Made by a program: the position numbers and the translations under genes. A DNA stretch of 48,349 nucleotides. Source: Lachnospiraceae bacterium. Lineage in GTDB: Bacteria > Bacillota > Clostridia > Lachnospirales > Lachnospiraceae. The notes below the pieces were generated by a model. It did no database searches and was not told the DNA's origin. It worked only from the letters and a program-made list of their open reading frames with translations. Numbering within the stretch: the stretch's first letter is position 1; each line of letters opens with the position of its first letter. Where the stretch lies: NCBI GenBank assembly GCA_014799405.1, contig JAAVIA010000038.1:54733-103081 (forward strand), read 5' to 3'. This document shows, one piece after another, positions 9,499 to 18,540 of the stretch.

Positions 9499-10434
9499 CT
9501 ATTGATGCAGTCTTCTTATTATCTTATATATAACGACATTTTGAAACACCATCGGTGCATCCTGGGCAAAAAATATTATTCCGTCTGTCGGGGCTATAAT
9601 CTCAGATTTTATCGTTCCATCCATAGGATTTACAATTTCAGCAAGAATCTGTCCCCGCTTAACCTCCTGATTGATTCCTACAAGCTTTCTGAAAAAGCCC
9701 GCCTCATCAGCCTTTACCGATACAAGCTCACTTTCCTTAAGTGTTGTGGAAATAAATCCGCCGTGACAGTCATATTTTATTATTCCCATCCTTGTCAGGA
9801 ACCTTAAAACTGAGGAAACTGCCATATGCGCACTCTCATCATCTATTGTATCAGTAGTTGATGAATATACCGAAAATGCCTGCGCACCCTTCTTTTGCCA
9901 ATTATAGTTGAGGGTCACTGTATCAAATGCCCTGTTCATGCCTGTAATAACATATGGCATTCCAAACAGATTAGCAAGGCTTGTACTCTCATTGCCAGTA
10001 ACCATCATCCTTACATGGGGTATCGACCTGCCCTCAAGATAAAAGCTGGCAAACTGTATGCCATAGGAATAATTTTTAACTCTGTTTAAAAGTGCGGCCG
10101 CAATCCTGCTTGTGGCAGGTCCCTTTGGATTTCCGGGAAATGACCTGTTTATATCTGAATCATCTGATATCCATTTTGTTTTTTTTGCATTCATGGAGCC
10201 GTAATTTAATGTGGGAATAAGAAGTATCTCTTTTCCCGATGCAATGTCACCCTGTGCCTCAAGCTCACCAAGCTTTTTTGCAAGCAGAGAGCATATATAA
10301 AGCTGCTGGTACTCATTACCCCTCATTGCACCCACAATACAGGCTGCCTTTTCTCCTTTTCCATATGAATATCCATGTATAACATACTCCCCACGAAAAG
10401 CTGTGTTCATGGAGAAAATAACTTCCTTATTCAT
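9499..10434 (-). CDS. AstE/AspA-family (M14-like) protein, second of a tandem pair, with degenerate zinc site
   Basis: A 311-residue member of the succinylglutamate desuccinylase/aspartoacylase group, paralogous to the gene it overlaps by 8 bases. Landmarks are VGAMRGNEYQQLYIC, PTLNYGSMNAKK, DINRSFPG and a C-terminal barrel-sandwich-like region (about 220-305). The family normally binds zinc through His and Glu in G-x-H-G-[DN]-E plus a later His. Here the first His is R38, and alignment with the upstream paralog puts A129 where the later His is expected; E41 remains. Hydrolase activity is therefore doubtful. The start is ATG at 10434, preceded by AGGTGG; an in-frame GTG at 10446 is less likely. 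Confidence 0.75.
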   Translation of the reverse strand: MNKEVIFSMNTAFRGEYVIHGYSYGKGEKAACIVGAMRGNEYQQLYICSLLAKKLGELEAQGDIASGKEILLIPTLNYGSMNAKKTKWISDDSDINRSFPGNPKGPATSRIAAALLNRVKNYSYGIQFASFYLEGRSIPHVRMMVTGNESTSLANLFGMPYVITGMNRAFDTVTLNYNWQKKGAQAFSVYSSTTDTIDDESAHMAVSSVLRFLTRMGIIKYDCHGGFISTTLKESELVSVKADEAGFFRKLVGINQEVKRGQILAEIVNPMDGTIKSEIIAPTDGIIFFAQDAPMVFQNVVIYKIIRRLHQ

Positions 10435-11368
10435 CAGCTTCACCACCTAATATACGGGCAATCAAAGAGCCCTCCTCTATAACCGGATAATCACGCAGTG
10501 AGCATATTATTCCGTCATTGCCTGCCGTTATAATTTCCTCCACTGAGCCTGTAATTACATTTACAATTGTACCTATTGTATCACTCTTACTAACCCTGTC
10601 AAATATTGAAACCTCAGGAATGAAAATGCCACTGCTTTCCGCATTTATATAACTTACGTCCTTATCATAAACAATTCTTGAAGGATTTATCTTTGATACC
10701 TTGCCACGCCATATACCCATCTCCTTCATAACTGCAAACAATCCATCAACTATTTTATTGCAATATTTTTGGTCAATCCGATATGCAACACCCGATTCCA
10801 CAACCATAGCCTTTACACCCACGTTGTTAAGTGCATATGCCAGACTTCCGTTTAAAACGGAGGTACTCGGATGTATCCATACCATGTCAAGTCCGATTTT
10901 TTCAGCGTAATCAAGAAGCTCGTCAGCACCATTTGAATTTATTCTTACCTGTGGTATTTCATGAATGTAAAGATTACTTGAATGCACATCAACGCAAAGA
11001 TCAGCACCCTTTATATCATCAAATACACAGGATGCAGTATATTCCCCTAAGGCGCCTGACCTGGAACCGGGGAAAATCACATTCATATCCATTCCTGAGC
11101 CGGGAATTTCCCTTGTTCTGGAATCCAGTCCCATAGGGTTGAGGCTTGGATATACATCTACAATTCCATTAAGCTTATCAAAATCAGATTTTATTCTTTT
11201 TATAACCTGATAGCATATGTACTGTCCCTGCAACTCGTCACCGTACATACCTGACACTATACAGATTCTCTTTTCATCTCCGTGAAGGAAATCCGGTGCA
11301 AGGCGGTTCTTTTTTATCTTTATTTCCTCCTCCACCATAAGGTCAACGGAAACAACTGTCTCTATCAT
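10427..11368 (-). CDS. AstE/AspA-family (M14-like) protein, first of a tandem pair
   Basis: A 313-residue relative of succinylglutamate desuccinylase/aspartoacylase. It retains DVHSSN with H129 and E45 in MYGDELQGQY, but Y42 replaces the usual zinc-ligand His of GxHGDE. Other landmarks are YPSLNPMGLDSR, DMNVIFPGS and a C-terminal lipoyl-like barrel (about 225-310). Substrate is unknown; enzymes of this group cleave N-acyl amino acids or peptides. The start ATG at 11368 follows TAGGAGTTAGAT. It overlaps the next gene by 8 bases, so the two proteins are translationally coupled and may form a heteromer (inference). A hairpin lies just upstream. Confidence 0.75.
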   Translation of the reverse strand: MIETVVSVDLMVEEEIKIKKNRLAPDFLHGDEKRICIVSGMYGDELQGQYICYQVIKRIKSDFDKLNGIVDVYPSLNPMGLDSRTREIPGSGMDMNVIFPGSRSGALGEYTASCVFDDIKGADLCVDVHSSNLYIHEIPQVRINSNGADELLDYAEKIGLDMVWIHPSTSVLNGSLAYALNNVGVKAMVVESGVAYRIDQKYCNKIVDGLFAVMKEMGIWRGKVSKINPSRIVYDKDVSYINAESSGIFIPEVSIFDRVSKSDTIGTIVNVITGSVEEIITAGNDGIICSLRDYPVIEEGSLIARILGGEADE

Positions 11369-11385
11369 ATCTAACTCCTATGAAA

Positions 11386-11417
11386 GGGCTGTGGCACAAG
11401 TCCTGCTACCACAGCCC
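11386..11417 (-). terminator. Hairpin after cheY, terminator-like
   Basis: Arms GGGCTGTGG and CCACAGCCC (9 bp, perfect) enclose about 14 bases. On the minus strand the stem is followed by TTTCAT, a poor U-tract, so termination may be partial. It separates the CheX-like/cheY pair from the AstE-like pair. Confidence 0.6.
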
Positions 11418-11434
11418 CATCTAAATTTTTTTAG

Positions 11435-11797
11435 TTATACGTCTAAAATTTTAGTAATTGTACTTTTTATCTGCTCCACATCAAAAGGCTTAGGAATAAA
11501 GTCTGCCGCTCCACTCTGTACAGCCTCTATCAGATTGTGTTTTTGTCCGGCAGCAGTAACCATAATAACCTTTGCATCAGGGAATTCAGTTTTTATCTTC
11601 TTTAATGCCTGTATTCCGTCCATAACCGGCATTGTAATATCCATTGTAATTAAATCAGGCTTATACTGAACGTACATATCATAACCTTCCTGTCCGTTTG
11701 CTGCCTCGCCTACTATCTCGTAACCTTCCCCTTCAAGTACACCACGCAATATTCTTCTTGATGTTCTTGAATCATCTACAATTAATATTTTTGCCAT
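11435..11797 (-). CDS. Stand-alone CheY-like response regulator receiver
   Basis: A 120-residue single receiver domain. The acidic pocket D8-D9, phosphoacceptor D53 in TMDITMPVMDG, T81 in MVTAAG and K103 in PKPF are all present, so it should be phosphorylatable. It has no output domain and thus acts by protein contact, like CheY on the flagellar switch. It lies 22 bases downstream of a CheX-like gene, whose family dephosphorylates CheY-P, so the two probably form a signalling pair. No CheA is visible in the window. Confidence 0.9.
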   Translation of the reverse strand: MAKILIVDDSRTSRRILRGVLEGEGYEIVGEAANGQEGYDMYVQYKPDLITMDITMPVMDGIQALKKIKTEFPDAKVIMVTAAGQKHNLIEAVQSGAADFIPKPFDVEQIKSTITKILDV

Positions 11798-11819
11798 ATT
11801 TCTTCATCCTTTCACAACC

Positions 11820-12710
11820 TTAGTCTATTTTCCATTTGGCTTCCATACACATTATTATATCAGCACGCACACCATTTATAAAACATGGCATAACAAACAT
11901 CTGTCCCTCTGAGCTGATTGTCGTCACATCAGTATACATGGCAGGAGGAAGCATGTCTATTGTTGTATCCTCCTCGCTGAGCTTTGATGCATAAAGTCCG
12001 TTACATACATTTATAAATTCACATACAGCATCAAGACAATCCTCGTCAATGCTGTCAAATTTTTCCCTTGCGTATGCCTCCCCGATTGGTTTATTGCCAT
12101 CTCCACCCACTCCGATAAACAAATCATAATCTCCCTCAAAGCTCTGACTTGCTATAAATTTTGAAGTGTACGTAGTTACTTTTTCAAGCTTCTCAAATCT
12201 AATTTTATTATCTACAAATCTTACAATATTTCTTGCCATTAGCGCAATATAGTCCTTGACAACCGCCGGTGCGGAAGCTCCCTTTGTAAACAAAGGAATA
12301 ATTTTGTCAATATCCGAGCTTTTCAGCGCATCCAAATCAAGAGCCGTAAGACGTCGGGTCTTTTTATAGTTATTTTGGTGTTTTTGTATCTCCTCAAGTG
12401 TAAACAGATTGCGTTCCACAAGAGCCTGTACAAAAAGTAAATAAGAATCTCCCTGTTTTTTCAGAAGCTCCATAACCTGTTCCTCGGTAAGATAACCCTT
12501 CTCAATTGCAATGTCACCAAAACGTGCATCCTTCATGGCCTGAAGCTGGTTTACCTCATCTGCCTGTGCCTCCGACATATATCCTGCACTTACGGCAAGA
12601 AGTCCCATTTTGACCCTTGCGTGTCTGCTGGCTTCAATTATTTCACTATATTGCTCGTCGGAAAGAACTCCTATATCCTGCAAGTATTTACCAAAATATA
12701 CACCAAACAT
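11820..12710 (-). CDS. CheX-like chemotaxis/signalling protein with N-terminal MshEN-like helical region
   Basis: The 296-residue protein has two parts. Residues 1-115 contain helical repeats of the kind FGDIAIEKGYLTEEQVMELL, resembling the N-terminal domain of GspE/MshE ATPases. Residues about 160-296 resemble a CheX/CheC-type fold, with GVGGDGNKPIGEAYAREKFD and a central helix EDCLDAVCEFINVCNG. The E-x-x-N phosphatase motif of CheX appears as E-F-I-N in that helix. The start is ATG at 12710, preceded by AGGAGGATTGAC; an in-frame ATG 15 codons upstream has no such site. It is co-transcribed with the CheY-like gene. Since MshEN domains can bind c-di-GMP and a GGDEF-EAL gene is divergent next door, a c-di-GMP link is possible but inferred. 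Confidence 0.7.
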   Translation of the reverse strand: MFGVYFGKYLQDIGVLSDEQYSEIIEASRHARVKMGLLAVSAGYMSEAQADEVNQLQAMKDARFGDIAIEKGYLTEEQVMELLKKQGDSYLLFVQALVERNLFTLEEIQKHQNNYKKTRRLTALDLDALKSSDIDKIIPLFTKGASAPAVVKDYIALMARNIVRFVDNKIRFEKLEKVTTYTSKFIASQSFEGDYDLFIGVGGDGNKPIGEAYAREKFDSIDEDCLDAVCEFINVCNGLYASKLSEEDTTIDMLPPAMYTDVTTISSEGQMFVMPCFINGVRADIIMCMEAKWKID

Positions 12711-12746
12711 GTCAATCCTCCTTTTTTCTCGTAACTCATATTTTAA

Positions 12747-12775
12747 ATTATACACAAAAGCAGGCGGAAAATCAA
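12747..12775 (-). promoter_or_regulatory. Promoter of the CheX-like/cheY operon
   Basis: Minus strand TTGATT (12770-12775), 17 bp, TATAAT (12747-12752). It is followed after about 37 bases by AGGAGGATTGAC and the start ATG at 12710. Confidence 0.75.
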
Positions 12776-12810
12776 CTTGATTATTTAGTCTTTACGACTC
12801 TAAATATTTA

Positions 12811-12839
12811 TTGATAAATAATTCATTATTTTATATAAT
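12811..12839 (+). promoter_or_regulatory. Promoter of the GGDEF-EAL gene
   Basis: Plus strand TTGATA (12811-12816), 17 bp, TATAAT (12834-12839), with the start ATG 37 bases downstream. The -35 elements of this and the divergent promoter lie only about 36 bp apart, so both could share one regulator. Confidence 0.8.
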
Positions 12840-12875
12840 ATATATGATTCATTATCTCACAAACGGAGTGGTATT

Positions 12876-15299
12876 ATGTCTATTAAGAAAACATTGAAGC
12901 TGTCACTTCTTCTTTTGGCAACACTACCATTAATAGTCGTAACAGCTATTACATATTGCGTTTCATACTCTAAATACCTTGATATTGCCAAAATTTCCGC
13001 TGAGGATTTGGCAAAAAAATATGCTTCGGGCTTCAATGTACAGCTAAATATGCAGATTGCCATGATTGAGGGTCTTTCCAATTCTATAAATGTCCAGTAC
13101 CTTACTCTCCAAAATTACAATGGCATTTCCTTAGGCAAGGACTCTGACTATTATCAGAGTGTTTTGGATGAATTTAAGGCTAACACTGACTATTCATATG
13201 GAACAATCGATATATATTTATATGACATAAACGGATATTACATTGCAGGAACTGACGAGAACATGACCGGCGATTGGGAGGAATATATGGACATACCGGT
13301 CAGCAGCATTACAAAAACAAACGTAATGCAGGTTTCAAACATTAACAAAAACTCGGACAGCATAGAGATTATTACTCCTGTTATTGCGAAAAAGACAATC
13401 ATAGGTCTCTTACGTGCGAATGTTTCCGCAGATTATTTCGGTTCATTTATGCCTGAAAACGGAACCGTTTCCATTTTGACCGGAAAGGACAGTTTTCTAT
13501 TCCCTGATTACTCATTCAGTAAGGATTCCAAAATATATGATGAGGTTTTTGCCCTTTGGGATACCCATGAAAGCAGCGGCTACATTACTGACAAACGCTC
13601 AAGTATAAACCACCTTTACGGCTACTCCCTACTACCTGATTTTGATTGGATTTACATTATAAAGCTTGATAATTCTTCTTATAGCAGTGTTTTTTCAACA
13701 ATGCCGGCAATTCTTCTGCTTATGCTTTTCATATTATTTATCATAACCTTCCGAATAAGCCGTAATCTTGTTCAAAAGTATACTACTCCTATACTTGCCT
13801 TAAAGGATAATATGACCGAGGCTGCGGCAGGACATTTGGACGTAAAATGTGACATAGAATCAGAGGACGAGTTTGGTGAACTTTCCAAAAGTTTTAACAC
13901 GATGATGAACATAATATCAACCAACTACAATCAGCTCAACGAATCACACAAGCTGCTGGAAGCAAATGAGGCGCTTCTAAAAAAGAACTATACACATATA
14001 GAGCAGCTTGCTTACCATGACGGACTTACAGGGCTTTACAACAGAGTTGCCTTTATGAAATATGCCCACGAAATTTTTTCAGAAGCAAGCAAGCATTTCC
14101 ACAAAAATGCCATTTTCTTTATCGACCTTGATAATTTTAAAAATGTAAATGATACACTTGGACATGACTATGGTGACATGCTTCTTAAGCAGGTTGCCAA
14201 ACAGCTTACCTCATACATATCCAATAAGGATATTCTTGCCAGAACAGGCGGCGATGAATTTCTTATACTGAAAAGCAACTATACAACCAACGAGGAGCTT
14301 AAGGAATTTGCAAATGTTCTTATAAGCATTGTTCAGCATCCGTTTGACCTTGACGGAGAGCCTGCACATGTATCCATGAGCGTTGGTATAGCATGCTTTC
14401 CAAATGACGGACTTACCATAAGCGAGCTTATCAAAAATGCCGATATTGCAATGTACTGTGCAAAGACGGCAGGCAAAAACAGTTTCCGATTCTTCAACAG
14501 TTACATGGAGGATGCGGTAAACAGAAAGACCAATTTAGTTGAAATTCTTTCTACCGTCATTGAGAAAAATGAGATCTACTTAAACTATCAGCCTCGGGTA
14601 AATGTAATCACAAATAAAATCATCGGTTTTGAAGCTCTCATGCGTATCGAATCGGAGCTTGCAGGCTTTATTTCTCCTACGGAATTTATACCTGTTGCAG
14701 AGGATAATGGACTGATATATAAGCTGGGCGAATGGGCTCTCATCGAGGCATGCAGCTTTAACCAGTCTCTCGTTGAAAGCGGATATGAACCTCTCAGGGT
14801 ATCCGTAAACGTATCTACTGCACAGCTCAAGGATGAACGCCTTATAGATATAATAAGATCCATACCGGAAAAGACCGGCATGGACCTGAAATATTTAGAA
14901 ATTGAAATTACAGAAAGCATCCTTATGGATTCTTTTGAGCATAACCTCAACCTTATAAAGGAGATGAAAGCTCTCGGTGTTACTATTACCCTTGACGATT
15001 TTGGAACAGGCTACTCCTCCTTTAATTACCTTACAAAAATACCGATAGACATCCTTAAAATTGACAAATCATTTATTCAGGAAATATGCAGCAATGAAAA
15101 GGACCGTTTTATAGCGGATTCCATAATTTCCCTTGCGCACAAGATGAACATATCGGTTGTTGCAGAGGGTGTTGAAAATTCCGAACAGCTTGAAATTCTT
15201 CAGGGACAGTTCTGTGACACCCTTCAGGGTTTCCTTTTCTCCAAGCCTGTAACCGGAGCAGAATTTATCGAGCTCTTAAAAGAGAACGCAAAATTATAA
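12876..15299 (+). CDS. Membrane Cache-HAMP-GGDEF-EAL protein (cyclic di-GMP synthesis/degradation)
   Basis: An 807-residue signalling protein: TM1 (about 9-30), an extracellular Cache-like sensor (about 35-265), TM2 (about 276-295), HAMP (about 297-350), GGDEF (about 375-540) and EAL (about 555-800). The diguanylate cyclase motif GGDEF (458-462) is intact. The allosteric RxxD site upstream is absent (SNKD instead), so product inhibition there is unlikely. The phosphodiesterase set is also intact: E586 in EALMR, N645, E677, D707-D708 in LDDFGTGYSS, K728 and E764. Both activities are therefore possible, and the Cache domain probably senses a small external ligand. The 3' end overlaps the convergent surface-protein gene by 35 bases. 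Confidence 0.95.
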   Translation: MSIKKTLKLSLLLLATLPLIVVTAITYCVSYSKYLDIAKISAEDLAKKYASGFNVQLNMQIAMIEGLSNSINVQYLTLQNYNGISLGKDSDYYQSVLDEFKANTDYSYGTIDIYLYDINGYYIAGTDENMTGDWEEYMDIPVSSITKTNVMQVSNINKNSDSIEIITPVIAKKTIIGLLRANVSADYFGSFMPENGTVSILTGKDSFLFPDYSFSKDSKIYDEVFALWDTHESSGYITDKRSSINHLYGYSLLPDFDWIYIIKLDNSSYSSVFSTMPAILLLMLFILFIITFRISRNLVQKYTTPILALKDNMTEAAAGHLDVKCDIESEDEFGELSKSFNTMMNIISTNYNQLNESHKLLEANEALLKKNYTHIEQLAYHDGLTGLYNRVAFMKYAHEIFSEASKHFHKNAIFFIDLDNFKNVNDTLGHDYGDMLLKQVAKQLTSYISNKDILARTGGDEFLILKSNYTTNEELKEFANVLISIVQHPFDLDGEPAHVSMSVGIACFPNDGLTISELIKNADIAMYCAKTAGKNSFRFFNSYMEDAVNRKTNLVEILSTVIEKNEIYLNYQPRVNVITNKIIGFEALMRIESELAGFISPTEFIPVAEDNGLIYKLGEWALIEACSFNQSLVESGYEPLRVSVNVSTAQLKDERLIDIIRSIPEKTGMDLKYLEIEITESILMDSFEHNLNLIKEMKALGVTITLDDFGTGYSSFNYLTKIPIDILKIDKSFIQEICSNEKDRFIADSIISLAHKMNISVVAEGVENSEQLEILQGQFCDTLQGFLFSKPVTGAEFIELLKENAKL

Positions 15300-18200
15300 T
15301 TATAAGAGCGGATACACCAATCAACACCACATATATGAGCGGATTAAATCCGTCTCCTGTTTGGGGTGTTGTTTTTTCAAAGGTTCCATTTTCACCAAGC
15401 ACGATTTTCTCTCTCTCGTTATATATTGTGATTTCCTGATTGTTCTCCTCAAATATAAATTCTATTTCTTCTGCCTTTGAATATCCTTTCGGTGCTTCCT
15501 CCTCTGCAAGAATATAGGTTCTTCCAAATTCGAGCCCTTTTGTAATATGCTCCTCGCCATCAGTAACCCATTTATCAACAAGTTGTCCGTCCTCATCATA
15601 AATACAAAGGGTTGCACCTTTCATATTATTTTCCGTCTCTTTATCCTTCTTGAAAATTTTTGTTGTTGTGAGGTTGTTTTCCACCTCCACGCTTACCTCT
15701 ACATATTCCGTCTTTTCATCTGCATAAGCAATTTCTGCCTCAATCGGCTTATCCAAACATACATATCCGGAAAGCGTCTTATCCTCAACAATATAATATT
15801 TTCCTATAGGGAGATTATCTATGGTACAGTATGGCGTTTCCATATTCACCGTCATTTCATCTACCCTTTCATCCTTGGAATATAGCTTTATCCTATTGCC
15901 ATTTTCATCAACATTATAGTCGTATGTATATATATCCTCCGCCGCATATAAAGAAAATATTGTTGATGCTTCCTTCTTATCATCAGATGTAATATTTACG
16001 TCAATTGTAGTATTTCCCTCAGCTATTATATTGTCTCTATCTTTTAATTCATAAGATTTTCTTATTGTTATGCTTCCATACACGGGATAATTGGGAAATT
16101 CCACATTGATTACAAGCTCTCCCTCCTGCATCTCATACGGCATGTCAGAGGCTATTTTTATCGTTATAGGTTTCTTAGATAAGAAGTATCCCTCCTTTGG
16201 ACAACCTATTTCCTCTATCCTGTATTCCCCCGCTTTAAGGGGCTTAGGCAACATTAAATATCCCTCATCGTTTGTTTCAAACACGCTTATACGTGTCTTT
16301 TTCGGATAGTTTATCTCCTGTTCAACATAACAGTCGTTATTTACATCATACACCTTAAATTTATAGCCGGACCTAAGTATTGTTTTTCCCGTACTTCCGT
16401 CCACCTTTTTGATAACAAGCCTTGCCATAAATTCATCATCATTAAATATTCTCCAAACCTTAGGCTCCTCACTGTCTTCATCAATAGTCACAATAAAATC
16501 CTTAATGGGCTTATATCCTGACGGTATTGTTGTTTCTTTTACGATATATGTACCATAAGGAAGCCGCCCGCTGCATGCATAGCCTCTTTCATCGGTAAAT
16601 ATTTCGTAACCACCTTCAGATGAAGCAGGATAAGGCTTGGCCTGGCTAAAATCGTATTCTCCGTTTTCCTTCACCTTAAGATCAGACAAAAGCCATACTG
16701 TAAAGCCTGCATGTTCTATGAGAAGCTGTTCATCTCCCTTATCTCCTCCTACCTTTACAAGCTGAAATGCCTGACTTTTAACCCTGTCCGACACTACCTG
16801 TTCTGCCTTAATGACTTCACTTGTACCATCGCTTAAGGAGCAGTCTATGTCATATTCATTTTCATCAAGAACATATCCCAAAGGAGCGTTAATTTCCTTC
16901 ACATAATATTTTCCAAGATATAAATTATCAAGCTTTCCTTTACAGTCATCACCGATTGTTATTTTACCTACAAGCTCACCAGACCTATATTTTACCTCCG
17001 CATTTTTATCAGGATAAATGATGTCCTCCCTTGCATAAATACCATATACGGCTCCTCTTAAGGATGCATCTCCCTGAGGTACTATCCCCTGCGTATCAGT
17101 GTCCCGTTTTTCAATCTCTATTTCCGCCTTAACTCTCTTATCCTTACGCAGGATACTTGTTTTTTCTCCGTTTGATACATTTACCGTGCAAACGCTTTCA
17201 TCCGTTACATATCCGTAAGGTGCATTCATCTCTTTTATATAATATTCACCGGAAGGAATATCCTTTAAATATGCCCTTCCCTCATAATCCGTTGTGACCT
17301 CATACAGCTTATTTGTACATTCCTTATCTGCATAAATTCCATAAACGGCATTTGGGAGCACCACATTTGTCTCATCATCCGTTTTTATAAGCTCCAAATC
17401 ACCGCCCGGGTAATCATCGGATATATTTGCAGAAATTTCCTTACCATAAGAAACAATCATAAAATCCTGATAGGAGCTGTGTCCTAATACAAGCGCCTCC
17501 TCTGTTTCAGGAACGGTTGATGTGCAGATAATTCCTATTTTTTTATTATTTACATTCTGTTTTGGCACCTTCAGATGAATATATCTTTCAAAGGCGCTAA
17601 CATACCATATGTTCTCAATAAAACAGCCCGCTATATATTCCTCCCCTTCTGTAGGAGCAATACTGCTTATATAACAGTTCTTTGAGCTTGCCTTTATGTA
17701 ATAATTAAAATAACCATCACTCTGTATAGCCTCGGGCTTCTCAACAACACGAAAAGTTCCATTTTCATTTTTGACGACCCATTCTAATGTTACGGCATGC
17801 TCATTATCCGTATTTGAATATAATACATTCTGTATGGCAACAACATCATGTACGGCCTTTTTTCCATTTGCTATATCGGTTATGGTAACGTCATTTCCAG
17901 ATGCTGCATTATCATCAATTCCTCTATAGGCTATTATTCTTCTGTGGATTGCAAATGCCGTGGCAGCCCTTGCCTCCTCACCGGTACACTCATAAATTGT
18001 TTTTCCAATGATAAGACCTGTTTTGTATTCGGGATTTTTCATATCACCACCCACAATATAGGTCCCGTATTTTAACGGATAACCGTTTGACGCAATAGCC
18101 GTAACCGCCCTATGCAGATAATTTGAATTGCATATTGCCCCACTATTAGGAGTATATACATTATCAACTCCCACGGCAGGCGTTTGGTCAGATTGGGTAC

Positions 18201-18417
18201 AGTAAGCAACCTGTCCGTTTCCGTTTACATAAAATACCCTTATCCAATCAAAATATGTACCTGTTCCCGTTATATATTCTCTGAAATCTCCTCCCTCCGA
18301 ATAAATAATACAGCTTTCCGATGCTGCCGTATTTTTCATGTTACATAATCCTGCGACAACGAAAATTAAAATTCCGCATAAGAAAAATAACACTTTGCAT
18401 AATTTATTTTTATACAT
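15265..18417 (-). CDS. Large sortase-anchored surface protein with thioester-like N-terminal domain and CnaB/SpaA repeats
   Basis: The 1050-residue protein has a signal peptide (about 1-32), an N-terminal TQXA/thioester-like region (about 45-170), about six CnaB/SpaA-type modules from residue 339, and a C-terminal sorting signal TPQTG (1017-1021) followed by a hydrophobic segment and RSLLRAR. Repeats carry typical motifs such as GEYYIKEMNAPYGY and GKYYVKEINAPLGY. CnaB domains often form Lys-Asn isopeptide bonds and build stalks or pilin-like adhesins. The thioester Cys is present (C73 in AYCTQ), but the partner Gln of TQxAIW is replaced (TAFAIH, A154). The start is ATG at 18417 after GGAGGATATTT. 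No sortase gene is adjacent. A role in adhesion to host or polysaccharide is inferred. Confidence 0.85.
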   Translation of the reverse strand: MYKNKLCKVLFFLCGILIFVVAGLCNMKNTAASESCIIYSEGGDFREYITGTGTYFDWIRVFYVNGNGQVAYCTQSDQTPAVGVDNVYTPNSGAICNSNYLHRAVTAIASNGYPLKYGTYIVGGDMKNPEYKTGLIIGKTIYECTGEEARAATAFAIHRRIIAYRGIDDNAASGNDVTITDIANGKKAVHDVVAIQNVLYSNTDNEHAVTLEWVVKNENGTFRVVEKPEAIQSDGYFNYYIKASSKNCYISSIAPTEGEEYIAGCFIENIWYVSAFERYIHLKVPKQNVNNKKIGIICTSTVPETEEALVLGHSSYQDFMIVSYGKEISANISDDYPGGDLELIKTDDETNVVLPNAVYGIYADKECTNKLYEVTTDYEGRAYLKDIPSGEYYIKEMNAPYGYVTDESVCTVNVSNGEKTSILRKDKRVKAEIEIEKRDTDTQGIVPQGDASLRGAVYGIYAREDIIYPDKNAEVKYRSGELVGKITIGDDCKGKLDNLYLGKYYVKEINAPLGYVLDENEYDIDCSLSDGTSEVIKAEQVVSDRVKSQAFQLVKVGGDKGDEQLLIEHAGFTVWLLSDLKVKENGEYDFSQAKPYPASSEGGYEIFTDERGYACSGRLPYGTYIVKETTIPSGYKPIKDFIVTIDEDSEEPKVWRIFNDDEFMARLVIKKVDGSTGKTILRSGYKFKVYDVNNDCYVEQEINYPKKTRISVFETNDEGYLMLPKPLKAGEYRIEEIGCPKEGYFLSKKPITIKIASDMPYEMQEGELVINVEFPNYPVYGSITIRKSYELKDRDNIIAEGNTTIDVNITSDDKKEASTIFSLYAAEDIYTYDYNVDENGNRIKLYSKDERVDEMTVNMETPYCTIDNLPIGKYYIVEDKTLSGYVCLDKPIEAEIAYADEKTEYVEVSVEVENNLTTTKIFKKDKETENNMKGATLCIYDEDGQLVDKWVTDGEEHITKGLEFGRTYILAEEEAPKGYSKAEEIEFIFEENNQEITIYNEREKIVLGENGTFEKTTPQTGDGFNPLIYVVLIGVSALIIIILRSLLRAR

Positions 18418-18511
18418 AAATATCCTCCATAAATTTTGCAAAGGCTTATGTTTTTAGGGAAAATCCAAATAGCTGATTTTGAAATATAGAAACTTGTTTT
18501 AGAGTGGTTTT

Positions 18512-18540
18512 ATACTACATCATTTATGCGTGTGTGTCAA
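18512..18540 (-). promoter_or_regulatory. Promoter of the CnaB surface-protein gene
   Basis: Minus strand TTGACA (18535-18540), 17 bp, TAGTAT (18512-18517). This leaves an untranslated leader of roughly 90 bases. The -35 element overlaps one arm of a 10-bp inverted repeat. Confidence 0.75.
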
